Shown here: one piece after another, positions 50,349 to 61,796 of the stretch
Position numbering within the stretch: position 1 is the first letter of the stretch
Layout of the letters: each line of letters opens with the position of its first letter
Source: Capronia americana
Taxonomy: Eukaryota; Ascomycota; Eurotiomycetes; Chaetothyriales; Herpotrichiellaceae
Reading direction: 5' to 3'
DNA: 64,000 nucleotides
Assembly: GCA_016110215.1 (NCBI GenBank)
Contig: JADWQD010000008.1
Span: 1,922,001-1,986,000, forward strand
Notes under the pieces: generated by a model
Seen by the model: only the letters and a program-made list of their open reading frames with translations
Told to the model about the DNA's origin: nothing
Database searches by the model: none
Made by a program: the position numbers and the translations under genes

Positions 50349-51770
50349 TTTTCGAGGCTGTGTACTAGGTACGGAATTATCGTTCGTCAAGGGCGATTAG
50401 GTTGAGCATCCTGGGTGATGTCGGAAACATTGTCCTGGGACGAATTTATAAAGGCACTCTGCAAACAGTTCTCCATGTCAACGAACACTTTACCCTCTGT
50501 TGTCCGGCGTAATGGGTGAACGACTAGGCTGAAGGTGTTCGCTTCTAACCGTTGCGAGGCGTTTACCAAGGCACAAGGCTGCGCCCCTGATGTCTTGGCA
50601 TTCTTGGCTCTGTGCACCTTCTACAACACTCAGTACGAGCGGGTGTACGCCGCTATTGGGCTCTACGGCTTGATTATGCTTATTCGGTGTGGATCATTGT
50701 TCTACTTGATAGTATTGTCTGAAAGCTGCTGAGGGTGGACGGACAAAGCCGTTTGTCTTGGTTCATTCAGCCCCTGGCTTTGAATGTCAAGAGCCTGTGC
50801 ACGTCGATTTTTGCAATCTGATGAGCCCTATGAGCAGGAATGTACTCACGCAAAGGAGTCGTGCTAACGCTATAAGCAGGTGCGGGGAGCTGGGGGTGAT
50901 CTCTTGACCAGCCCTGACAATATCATGCCCATGTGGAACAACGCTCCACTGTCCCTTTCCATTACAGTTCTGAAAGCCAGCCGAGCACCGAGTGAATATT
51001 AGCTGCCTTCCCACAACAGGTTCGGCTGACCCGGCTTAACCATGAAGCACAGTTCTCAAAGGCCCTAATTCAACTCTACGGCATTGGACTGGCCTGGAGG
51101 TCGTCACTGAAGTACTCCCTTAGAATTCCCTTCATTGAACCCACTACAGATCATAGTGAAAGTGAAAGACGCTCAAACAGTGAATCTAGACGAGAGTAGA
51201 TGTCGGTGATAAAAATATCAGCACTACTAGCTGTTACAGTGTCTGGTGTCTTGGGATAATAATGGCATTTGAGTGAGAGTGTAGTCATTTGTCCCGGGAT
51301 TGGCGTCACTGTTAGCATCAAATTAACATAATGGCCCTGGTGCCTAACCAGTAACTCCTCGATGAGAAAGACTCACTGTGGTCCGTCACCTGATTCACTT
51401 CACGTCCCGTTATTTTCAATATTTGTCGGCTAAGTGAAATGACCAAGGATATTCCGGATGTGAAATTTGGTCCGGACACTAACCGTCACTGCTTTTAGCT
51501 GTGAAGTGCACTCAGATTGTCACTGTCCGCCAGGCGTGCTGTCCATCGCGACCTATATTAAGCGGCTCCTTCGCGCACTCTCAATCTGGTCTTGGCGCCC
51601 AACGTGACTGGTTATCCCGAGCCTGCCAGGGCCTATATATATATGTACTGCCCTGCCCTCTGCCTCGAGTATGGCTCCTTTCCCTCCCCAGTCGAGATTG
51701 AAACTCGACTGCTTCTTACTTCCAAGACACCTCAAGTAGATCCGAAAGCGAGCTTCAGGCAATTGCTATA
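50349..51770. other. intergenic region between divergent genes
   Basis: No gene is supported apart from the possible short exon at 50429-50476. A TATA-like run TATATATATATG at 51634-51645 lies about 130 bp before the next start codon. Confidence 0.4.
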
Positions 51771-52681
51771 ATGGATCCAACCCGCGGTCAAGGTGAGTGA
51801 GGCCACTTTTCTTCCGCCATGGCAGTTGTATTCAGTTTTTAGGACTTTGACTGATCTTCAAACAGTGCCAACTGGCCGATCCAACCATGTTGAAGGCGAG
51901 AGGAACGTGCCCAGAGCACAGGGTCAACGTCAACGTCCTTCCCCGAGTGATTCGATTGGTGCCCTGGAGCGTTCTGGCAGTGATTGAAGACATTCTCATA
52001 TTCATGCACTACTGACACCATTGAGTAGATTCATCGTCTCTCAGACTCCCTTTTTATCCGTCCTACCCTCCCGCATTACCAGGGAGACGATCCGATGGTG
52101 CAAGAACCACATCAGGAGCCATGGCGGGAGAAGAAACTCGGGACGACATCGACTTGGACAACCTCAGCGATATCCTCGAGTCAGCGACCATGATTGCCTG
52201 CGCTGGGGTAACCCCTTCTCTCCTTGATGCTCTACCACCCGTGGCAACCGCGAACGCCTTCCACGAACCTTCGTGGCTCACTGGCGCCAGATTCCAAGCA
52301 GGACACCAAGCACGCCAGGTAGGACAACAACCACGTCAGGCGGGACAACAACCACGTCAGGCGGGACAACAACCACGCCAGGCAGGGCACCAAGCGCGCC
52401 ATACCCGCAATGCGACCACCGCTGCTTCCCCTGATGTTTCACTATCTACGATGAGGAGAAACACCGACTGGATGAGCACCTGGCCCGAACCTCCATTCGT
52501 CACTGGCACCAGACCTCAGGCAGGATACCAGGCCCGCCAGACCCACCCAGCGAGTCGAGTACAACCACCAAGCCGAGAGGCCGGAAGTGAAGTCCGTGGA
52601 GGAAGTGTACGCCGTGGAGGAAACGCGGGAGGACCGTATCATCCTGATCAAAACGACCGAAAAAGGAAACACAGCCCCTGA
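51771..52681 (+). CDS. unknown protein with seven-residue Gln-rich tandem repeats
   Basis: Proposed exons are 51771-51792, 51866-51979 and 52029-52681, giving 262 residues. The first exon is 22 nt and ends in phase 1. The second intron has a GTGATT donor and a CTACTGAC branch-like word before its acceptor. The family is not recognised. A helical stretch, DIDLDNLSDILESATMIACA followed by GVTPSLLDAL, precedes about five 7-residue Gln-rich repeats (QAGQQPR-like) coded by a 21-bp minisatellite. A basic tail KRKHSP ends the protein. From about 52555 the +1 frame also reads like protein (RVEYNHQAERPEVKSVEEVY and on to 52781), so the 3' end is uncertain and another intron may switch frames. Confidence 0.5.
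52295..52399 (+). repeat. 21-bp minisatellite, five copies
   Basis: Five tandem units begin at 52295, 52316, 52337, 52358 and 52379. The three central ones are nearly identical (CAGGCGGGACAACAACCACG). They encode seven-residue Gln/Arg-rich repeats in the protein above. Confidence 0.9.
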
Positions 52682-52781
52682 TCCAAGGCAGGTCGGTCCA
52701 TCAGCAGTCAATTTTGGCGCCCTGGTCTCGGGTTCGCAAGTGGCTGCAGGTGAAGAACAGAGATACGGTGGCTGCAGATAA

Positions 52782-54087
52782 TGTTGGAAACATGGCCATT
52801 GCGTGTACCAGCCATCAGCACCACATCAGGTCAGTTCGAGCGCGGGGGGAGTTCACTCGATGGCAGGGGTGAAGAATTCTCTGTCTGCAGGGCAGAAGTG
52901 AACGGATTCAACAAGCACAGATGATGTAACTTGCAGAGCAACATGCTTTCATAAACCATTGCAGATAGATCCAACATCATCTGCGAATCTTGACTTTCCT
53001 TTTCCTTCGAGTTTGTGTGATTTGAGGTGGAACTGAGCTATTTTTCGCGCCGGGGATGGCATGATTGGGCCACAACCGCTCCTCCAGCTGCCATAGTCAC
53101 AGAATGACAAGGAGTATACTAACTAGGTACCCGGATTTCGGATCAATTCTTGTCTCTCATACACCGGTGCCATTCCTTCAGTTGTCTCTCAGTCTCATAC
53201 TCGCGGCTGTTTCTCCGAGTACGGAGGCAAGTCGGCTCGTTGGACAGGAAACATGAATTGAACAATATCTGGAGCTGAGTTGGCCACTCAGAGTTGACCT
53301 GTGGACTGTCAGACCATAGGATTATACTAGCGAGGAACTGTCTTGAACATAACTGAGTCCACGAGGGCTGGAGAGAAACTATCGGCGTTCCTTGGTAGCC
53401 CTTCCTTGCTACCAAGAGTGCCATTTCCTGGCAGCGGCGGTTCAAATTCCGGGAACCTGTCAGAAGCATAATTGTATGATGCGAAAGACAACAGAAGATA
53501 TTGTTATCTTCGTAATTGAACCCAAAATGAACACAATCGCACTTCGGAGGAACATCGGGCCTTTTGCTTGTTTGCTTGTCCTCATAGTTTTGCTTGCTCA
53601 GTAAATCAATGCTGCCCCCTCCATATTCAACACATCTACGAAGATTGTGCATCTGGCAGAATAGAGCCAGGTATCGTATTCACTGATGAAGGATTCTTGT
53701 CCACCATAGACCGGAATTTACCCGCTTACCCTTCATGAGTTCAAGACGGACAGTATGTAGATATTTCGATTCATTCGGTGCGACATTTTCAGATCGGCAA
53801 CATTGGCGAGGAACAACGACGCCAACTCCACGAATTCATTTTTTGCAAGACAAAGAAGCAAACAAGATTCATGACACTTGTTTGTGCAGCGCCAGCGCAG
53901 TATTCCTCGTCTTTACCAACTTTGCTCTCCTGCGCTCAATCACACTGCGTCCGAACACCTATGCTCCCGCCCAGCCAGTGCTGTCGGGATACCTTGCCAG
54001 TGTTTGAGGCCTCAGTACAACCAGAGCAGAGAGAGGTCTTTGTTGTACTTCTCCAGATCGTCGGATCGGCACCCCTGAGCTCCCATC
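52782..54087. other. intergenic region
   Basis: This is 1.3 kb without a supported gene. A candidate short exon at 53735 with a GTATGT donor leads to an open frame that overlaps the next gene, and I rejected it. Confidence 0.4.
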
Positions 54088-54713
54088 ATGGCCAGCAAGA
54101 CAGATCAACCTCCCGAAGCAGGTAATGTGCTTCCCTGTCCCCCAACCCGGTTTTCGCCCCGGGAACTAACATCCGAACAGAAGTCATTACCCTTTCGTCA
54201 GATTCAACAGCCCAGACATTCACCAAGCCACAATTAACCACGTGGTCATACCGCAAGAAGGCAGTGGAGGCGTGGATCGACACAGAAGCCCCTGAAGCGA
54301 ACACTCCAGTCGACGACGCAGGATATGCAGAACGAACAACGGCCGATATGCACCATCATGTATCCGGTCCTCCAGATTCGGATTTCGTCGACAACATATC
54401 AGCTGCTCTCCAGGTGAAGCGATTCGCCGACGGTGCACTGAGCGAGCTTGAAGTCATGCTGATGGTGTCAGAAGTCAATGGGGGTCAAGACCCATACATC
54501 GTGGCGGCGAAACACAACGCCACCGTAACGGAAATGTTGCAGGCGTTGTCGAAGTTCGCTGGGGAAACGTTGCGAAAGGTCCAATGTGGGCCCAAGACTA
54601 TTGCGATTCTTGTCACGGAGGGAAGGCAACTGGTGGTCGTCCAGGATGGGAAGATCTGCAGCGACGCAGCGAAAACACTCTTGGACATCGGGCTCAAGCC
54701 TGTGAATTCGTGA
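54088..54713 (+). CDS. unknown small protein with HTH-like helical segment
   Basis: Exons 54088-54121 and 54181-54713 give 188 residues. The 34-nt first exon codes MASKTDQPPEA and ends in phase 1. The intron is 59 bp (GTAATG...ACAG). The family is not recognised. Residues 1-80 are polar. Residues 97-140 are helical, with ELEVMLMVSEVNGGQDPYIV and AAKHNATVTEMLQALSKF, a pattern compatible with a helix-turn-helix. Residues 150-188 look like a small alpha/beta end (AILVTEGRQLVVVQDGK). There is no signal peptide or membrane segment, so it is probably cytosolic or nuclear. Confidence 0.6.
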
Positions 54714-55201
54714 TTGTGACTGGATGGATCTGGAAGGGAGTGACAGAAGAATTCAGTATAGTGAAACCGATCGAGACAAAAGATGGACAATCCACAGTCA
54801 GACTATGGTTCCGCGTCGTGTTGGCCATTCTGGAGCACGAGAACTGTTATAAGGTCAATCAATGTCCACAAGGCAAGGATGAATACGAACAGCAAACCTG
54901 GGCGTCTTGATAGACTGAGGAAACATACCACGGAGGTTGCTCTTACACTCTTGGGAGTGGCGTCCTTCACGTTATGACTTCGGGATTCCTGTTGCTATAA
55001 CTACCTCGATGTGATGGTGAGTGAATGTGAATCTCAGCGACGGAGGAGGGGGCTTTGTTGTCCACTGCCTTTCAACGCGTGTCTGCTCCCGCGTGTGATC
55101 TGTGATCGCCATGTCCTTCACGTGTATAGGTTCCTTGACGGCGACCATTCCCCGGGTCTTTGTTTCGCACTCCTCGATTTGAGATGTGAAACCCAGTCAA
55201 G

Positions 55202-56037
55202 ATGGAGTTCACAGAGAGCAAGAGATGTATGTCTGACTGGGGTGCTTGGTGCCCCTTCTCTCTTTACAATGGTTTCGCGCGAATTAAACTAACAGCCGCT
55301 CCAGTCTCTCTTCGAGCTAGATGCTTGACCGCGGCGAGTCATCTCATGAGGGCTTCAGCTCATGCCAAGACCCTTACAAGTGTCTATATCCCCACTAGAG
55401 CCACTGCAGATACAATTTTCTACCAAGGTAAGCTTGTATTTCCGCCAATCATCGCCGTCCGGTTTCAAGTAAGAATCCAGTTAACATACCGTACCTAGCT
55501 CAGAGCCCTGAGTCAAAGCGGAAACCTGCAAAGACAACAATTCCCATGACCGAAGAAGCAATTTCAAGCAATATCCAAAACGAGGATTGGGAAATCATTG
55601 ATCATCCCGGTAATTCCATCCCTACTCTACCTTCGTCCAAGCCAACCACCGCCCGAGCCAATCCAGTTGTGGATCGTCACCAGATCGTCCAATGTTCGTG
55701 TCTGAAGATCAATGAAACGAAAAGACTCCACGACATGAGTATGATCACTAACGCTGACTATACCGACGGAGATCCCTACCCAAGCATGGCTGCCTTCCGA
55801 CGTCGAATGAGTGACCTCCATGCAAGACGGCTGGTTCCAACGTCTGTAACCCGAGATGACTGTGAAGCAGGTGCGTTGAGAACTGAGACGAAATGTGAGA
55901 CTGCTTGTGAATATTGCCGTAATGAGCGGTTAGCGAACCGTGTCCTGGATGCTGAGCTCGAGAATGTGGTCGATTCATGGGACAATGAGTTTGAAGTGGT
56001 GCTATCCGGTGACAGGACTATATTAACCCGAGTATGA
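55202..56037 (+). CDS. unknown protein, three exons
   Basis: Exons 55202-55226, 55296-55427 and 55499-56037 give 231 residues. All junctions are in phase with GTATGT and GTAAGC donors. The first exon is 25 nt and ends in phase 1. The family is not recognised. The N-terminal 70 residues are basic (RARCLTAASHLMRASAHAKT). The middle contains NEDWEIIDHPG. The C-terminal half has a cysteine cluster (CSCLKINETKRLHDMSMI, then CEAGALRTETKCETACEYC) that could bind a metal, although the spacing fits no finger I know. There is no membrane segment. Confidence 0.6.
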
Positions 56038-56766
56038 TCTTGGCGTTGTCGGCGATTGTGAGGGTATTTGCAGCTGGCTTGGAGGATCTTTCCAAGATTG
56101 ACCGAGGGACTAGCTGTAATGGATGATTAGATGTGCGATTCGGGCTGTTCTCGATGACTGGGATGGTACATGCCTCAGCATGATCCATGGTCGGCATTGG
56201 TATGTACCGTTCCACTGTTCCACGCCCTTTTTCCATTCAGTAAGGCCACGTACGATGCCATTCTGTAAGCGTATTCAGTAATCTGCCATCATACCGCACC
56301 AATGTATGCTTAATCACACTGATTGGTTGAATGCCAAGTCCCAAGAGTAAACACAGTTGTGCAAACCTCGATCCCTGAGTTAGGATATAGAATCAATTCG
56401 TACAACACATTCGATGTACGAACAGCCACCTGGAGTGATAAACAGCAGACTGGATGCCTTGCAGCGCTTCTGACTGTCACGTCTCTCTGTTTCTGCACGC
56501 GAGTGCTCTTCTTGGATCTCCTGGACGCCCTGATCAGTAATTAATCACAACCGTCGTACGAGGTTCTTGTCCAGCGATGGTTCGAATTACCAAGCACTAG
56601 AATGAAGGGATATAGTATAAACTAATCGTACAACACAATAATGTGATCCCCGACATTATCGTCCATGGTTTCGATATATATCTACTCGCCCCGCCCGCCA
56701 TGGCCAGGGAAATCACGGTTCTGAATTCCCCAGGATCGCTCTGCCAAACCGCCTCCCTTCGCAGAA
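56038..56766. promoter_or_regulatory. promoter region of NmrA-like gene
   Basis: The interval between two rightward genes is 729 bp. A TATA-like ATATATATC at 56674-56682 lies about 85 bp before the NmrA-like start. Nothing else is recognised. Confidence 0.45.
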
Positions 56767-57909
56767 ATGACTACCAGATCTGTCCTCGTCATCGGCGGCT
56801 CCGGAGCCCAGGGCATACCAATCGTGAAAGGTCAGTAACAGTCATGAAGCCCCGCCTCGTGCTGCATTCCAGATCCAAGAACTGACAAAGGTTGAAAAAC
56901 AAAAGAACTCTCCCGTCACGCAGAGTACTCGGAAATTCGAGTTTTTACCCGCGACCCCGACTCGGCCAACTGCAAGCTTCTGGAGACACTGCCTAGAGTG
57001 AAATTAGCCGTGGGTAGTACAACCGACGATGAAGACCTGCGGAGAGCTCTCTCCGGGATCGACCTCGTCTTCTGCAACATCAACAGCTTCATCCTGGGGA
57101 TCAAGAACGAGATCTACTGGGGCATTCGGATCTACGAGCTGTCCGTCCAGGCCGGCGTCAAGCACTTCATCTGGTCATCCCTGGACAATTACATGTTCGA
57201 CACGGGGTTCGACGACAACCTGCGCGCAGGCCATTACTACGGCAAGGGCTACGTCGAGCAGTGGCTTTCGTCCATCCCGCAGAGGGAGGAGGGTACGCGC
57301 TGGTCCGTCTTAACCACGGGACCATATGTCGAGATGTTGTGGGAGCTTTTCTGTCCGAAAAGGGATGAAAACGGGACTTACATTTTCCGAATGCCGCTGG
57401 ACGACGGAGCTATCCCCTTCGTCCATCTCGATGATCTGGGCCCATACGTGCATTGGATCTTCTCGCACATCGACCAGTCCGCGGGATTGAACGTCAAGGT
57501 CGCCATCGAGCATGTCCCTCTCGAGCTCATTGCTTCGACGTTCACAAAGGTGACTGGGAAACCGGCCCGGGCAGAGAATCTGACACTAGAGGAGTATTTC
57601 CAGCTCGGCGGGATTGCGGCCGTGGCGGACAAGAAACTGGGAGTCGAGACAGCGGGGCCTGAGGACAAGACACTTCTGACGTATCGTCAGAACTTCAGTT
57701 CTTGGTTCAATCTGTATCGACGATCCGGGGGAAACAAAGGCATCCTCCGTCGGGATTACGACTTTCTCGACAAGATATTCCCCACAAGAGTCCGCAGTCT
57801 CGAGCAATGGATGCGCAAGGTCGGATATACGGGGGAGGCGAAGCCCGTGCTGAAGAGTTTCAGGGAGAGATATCAGAGATTCGCCACTGAGGAGGATCAT
57901 ACGATGTAG
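56767..57909 (+). CDS. NmrA-like NAD(P)-binding protein
   Basis: Exons 56767-56830 and 56906-57909 give 355 residues. The intron is 75 bp (GTCAGT...AAAAG) in phase 1. The N-terminus SVLVIGGSGAQGIPIVKEL (about 5-23) is the Rossmann glycine motif GGxGxxG of the NmrA/HSCARG branch of atypical short-chain dehydrogenases. IRVFTRDPDS follows as the second strand. GIDLVFCNINSF, GVKHFIWSSLDNY and FVHLDDLGPYVHWIF follow in family order. The YxxxK catalytic pair is not evident, so it is more likely a redox-sensing regulator or isoflavone-reductase-like enzyme than a classical dehydrogenase. NmrA itself restrains AreA in nitrogen control. A link to the nearby DUR3-type transporter would be tempting but rests on proximity only. 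Confidence 0.85.
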
Positions 57910-60033
57910 ATGTAGACCGGTGGTTTGTTGTGTCTGCAAGCTCAGGCTTTTCTAGTCGTCCTGCTTTCCACCGGGAGGCTGAACGCATGCCGTGGAGAGC
58001 GCGAGGTACTTTAGCTCAGTACCGTAAACGGCTCATGAGCGTTGAAAATTACCCGTAGGAAGTGAACCAAAAGCGAAGGAGAAGCTGATTCACATAAATG
58101 CCAGAAGCAAGTCCAGCGCAGCAATTTTGTGTGGGTTGCTGCCTCTCCCATGCTTGTATCGATGACTCTCTTCGCTTTACTGCTGCTTCTTTTTCTCTCT
58201 AATCAGCACCAAGGACAGGTCGTCAGAGATGTTAGAACTCGAAGCCCATTCGGGCTTTTGCCGGTCCTGAGCTCTCCGTCCAACGTCAGAATTGAGTTCA
58301 ATTCCAGTGGATCTGGGGCGTCTGACCCTCTCCAACCTCCACAGACGGTCCATATCATTCCCTGAGGCATGCAGGCCCAGTACGAAGCCATGTGTGTGAT
58401 TAGTGATGGTGCCATAACATTTTCTGACCACTGAAAATACAGCCAGTATCTACTGACATAGTCGATTAACGTTCGCACTAATCTGAAGATTCCTCATCAT
58501 CCATCACTGGTCTCTCGGCCTTCGTACAACGTGTCGTGTTCTTTGACCGGACGGGAGAGAGAGCAGTTCGGAACACATGTACCTCCAGTAGTCTGGTAGG
58601 TCTGTCTTGCCAGAAGAATCCGTCGGACCGGGGGGGATACACTAGTCTCAATCATAAGACAGGACGTTGATGAGCTGAAAGCCGAGTCGACTGGGATCCA
58701 AAAGGTCTCTAAAGCCTGTGTATGCGTCATCTCCTCCTTCCGTTCCCTTTCTTTCCGTGTCCGTAGAGAAAAGGCACAAGTGCTGAGCGTACGCAGATGT
58801 AAAGCGAGTCACTTTCCGAGGATCTACTCGCTGCCCTTCAACCGATCCGCTGTCTTGGCTCTCGATCACAAGGATATGGCGTCGCCCCTTCATATCTTCA
58901 GCCTTATTCAGCTCGGGAAGCTAAGGGCGGCCGCCTCAACTCAATACGAAAGTAGTGTAAAGTAGGACAGCACAGGCGTCTAGGTAGGAGTTAGGGATCT
59001 CTGCACCCGCCCAAGATCGAGACGTGAAATCCAAGAAGAACATACCTTTTCGAATCCCCCACTAAGACAGTCTGCTTCCACAAATGCTTACGATGGGTGA
59101 TTTTTAGCTCCTCTGAACACTGCCCCTGCCCAACGCCGCGCCCAACACATCTGCCAAGTCTTCAACAAAGCGACACCCCTTATGAACTGCCAACTCCTAA
59201 CGACAAATAAAGCTTCCATTACCACAGCCATTCCTGCCCTTGTTGCGTAGATTCTCGTTCCCCATAATATCCTGCATCATGTCATGTCTTTGAACACCTC
59301 ACCCAAGGTGAGGGTATTTTTGCCGTTGAAGCCAGATCTGGTCGACCAGATTACACGAAGCCCGGGGTGGTGTGAGAATCAAAGTCAGATTCGATACAGT
59401 AGCTGTGAGCAGTGGCAACGATAATAGGCCGTGATTCTTGAGGTGGAGCTTGTATTCATCTGACATATGAAGCTGGCAGTTCATTGTTGAGGCTGCAATG
59501 AATGACAAGTCGGGAGCCAGTCGCTAATAGCCGACGTCCGGTCCAAGTCGCCTTTTTGTCTTTGTCTTAAGAGTCCCCATTTTGTCGTCAGTGTAATTGT
59601 CACGACTCCTGACGTCCGTGGTCAATGAAAGCCGCTCCGTATCCAGCATACGCCTGGTGCCACCTTCGTCGAGGATATGTCCCTCCCTCTGATGCGTTGC
59701 TCACACGGCATACCAATATCCCGTGTCCGCCGTTTGAAAGGTCTCAATTAGCATGGATATCAGAGCCATTTCCATACCAGCACTTGTTGGCAGAGCAGCG
59801 GTCTAGCTAGACCGCGGTATCGATCAGCATCGTCACTGAGAGCAGCATCAAAGTGACTTCCTGCAAACATCGCGCTCCTAACCCCTCGGCGACCCTTGGC
59901 GACACAAACCTATAAATCTCATGGGTGATCTGCTCTTTGTTTCTTCCATTTGTCTCACTCTACCCAAGCGCAACAGTTGGTCGCGTTGTACACACAATAC
60001 GCCGTTTCCACCAGTCAGCAGCGGCCTTGCACA
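57910..60033. other. 2.1 kb spacer
   Basis: No gene is supported. A leftward 81-residue frame at 58648-58893 and a hydrophobic 72-residue frame near 58150-58365 are open but unsupported. Confidence 0.4.
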
Positions 60034-60815
60034 ATGAACGAGGCAAAGAACACCTGTCAGTGGAGTACCCCATCCCCAGAACCCTCTCGCTCCATTTGGA
60101 CGTCAACTGCTGTGATCCGCACAAGTTGCAAGTTGCGCGTTGCGATGCACCATGAGTTGACGGTTCTATACAGTGCCATTGGGTGGCAACGGCCGGTACG
60201 CAGCATCGGGGAAGATCAGCAGTTCTTTACCTCGCAAGGCGAAGCCAAAACGTGGTCCATCCAGCGCAAAAGCCGCAGCAGCTGGGAAGATCAGAAGCTC
60301 CCTGCCTCAGAAGTCAAAGTCAAAGCATAGTCCTCCCGAAGCCAACAATAGTAACCCTGCTGTTTCAGAGACAGAGACAGAGACAGAGACGGCCAGTAAG
60401 ACAGAAAGCGGTGAGCAGTGAAGAATCTACGGTTGTGACATCAACTCCTGACATGCCTGTAGATACCAGCACGCCAAGCACAACCGACAACGTACCCGCC
60501 AACGACACACCGATGGCCAATCCCTCCAGTGACGACATTGCCGCGGAAATCGCTCCCCAACAACCAGAAATCAGCGACAACAAGCTCGAGCAAGCCATGT
60601 ACGAGATCATCCAAGGGCGGAATCCAGACGAGGTCGCCGGGAAGAATGGCTTAGACACAAACCAACTCATCCGAGCGGCTTGCAAGCGCTGGGCCATCGA
60701 TGGGTTGAGGCTGAAGATGCGGGAGACGGAGCTGGCAGCGCTGCGTGAGTGTTCCAAGGAGGTGTTGAAGGTCATGGAGGAGCACAAGTGCGCCAGTCAG
60801 AGCGGATATCGTTGA
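60034..60815 (+). CDS. unknown basic protein with HTH-like segment
   Basis: Exons 60034-60055, 60174-60410 and 60463-60815 give 203 residues. The first exon is 22 nt and ends in phase 1 (GTCAGT donor). The third exon follows a 52-bp intron with a CTGACAT branch-like word. The family is not recognised. Residues 18-60 contain a duplicated basic unit (GKISSSLPRKAKPKRGP and GKIRSSLPQKSKSKHSP, 25 residues apart), likely nuclear-localising. ETETETET follows at 73-80. The C-terminal part (about 125-195) is helical, with EQAMYEIIQGRNPDEVAGKN and GLDTNQLIRAACKRWA, strongly resembling a helix-turn-helix. It ends in a charged helix that may form a coiled coil. A small nuclear DNA-binding protein is the best guess. 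Confidence 0.6.
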
Positions 60816-61796
60816 GGTCGTTGATTGCTGGGCTCTGATCAAACTTGGCCATTCTGGGCATGGAGAACCCGTCCACCCGTTACGCTGTCCACATCTGGTG
60901 ACGGAGCTTCATGGATCAATCATCGGGAGGCCGATAGCACTCCACTGTTCCCAACTCATGTGGAAAGAGGTTGACGCTTGAAGTCGACGGATAGACAGGC
61001 GCAAGTAGGACATGAGGCCTCCGATGCAACTTGTCAGTGTTCCAGAGTGAAGATAGAATTGCCAAACTCCGATCTGACCTTCATGTGCCCGTAAGTGGCA
61101 TGCAGAGTCCCCTCCGCATCTGTGTAAAGTGTGTAAAAATGGCCTTCCCTTGACCAATGTCACTGTACGTATGGAGAGGCAATGGATTCCCGCTTGAAGC
61201 CCTTAAAGAGCGTTCCATCAGCTCCAACTGATGCCGGACCACTGGTGCGAAGACCCTACACAATGTGTCTCATTGACGCGAATCGATGCAGTGCAATGAG
61301 TTGCGAAACTTAAACATAAAAGCATTATATCTCATCTATTACAATAATAGCCGTAAATATCTAATCATTACTACTATTAGCATCGTGGCATTGAAGAAAG
61401 TATGGTACCTCGCCCGCACGGAGTACGCCGTCGACAATTATCATATTGCTCGCCATACCTTCCTTCCTTCCTTTCCCCCCCTTGATCACGCCAACGGACA
61501 TTTAACCGTTTCTGCTCGTAAGCAAGGGACGCGCCCACGCCCACCGAGACGCAGCAACGTCAAGCGAGATCGGAGCTTTCGCTGGCTCCCCGCAGTGATG
61601 ATTCAAATGATTTGCGCCATCGAAAAAAATTGGGGACAGTCAAAGTCGCAGGGCGAAATGGAATCATAATCATAATCAGTTACGCCCTACTCGTACGCTT
61701 CGAGGTCTTGTTGGAGATAGAGCTCACTACTTAGAAAAGCCACGTTTCTTTCTCGACTTCATTCTTTAACCGTGGTTTTTCATTTCAAGTTCTTTC
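60816..61796. other. intergenic region
   Basis: No gene is supported. An AT-rich patch lies at about 61300-61390. The last 300 bp are the promoter of the PLP-enzyme gene. Confidence 0.4.

Noticed and set aside
53735..54125. Possible two-exon gene starting ATGAGTTCAAGACGG with a GTATGT donor
   Set aside because: The coding quality is poor, and the second exon runs over the start of the better supported gene at 54088.
58150..58365. Short frame with a hydrophobic start (MTLFALLLLLFLSNQ) resembling a small secreted protein
   Set aside because: The hydrophobic run comes from a CTT/TTC-rich stretch, and the rest has no cysteines or other sign of a mature secreted peptide.
58648..58893. Leftward 81-residue frame with fairly normal composition
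   Set aside because: No homologue recognised, no promoter or splice evidence, and it is too short to support on its own.
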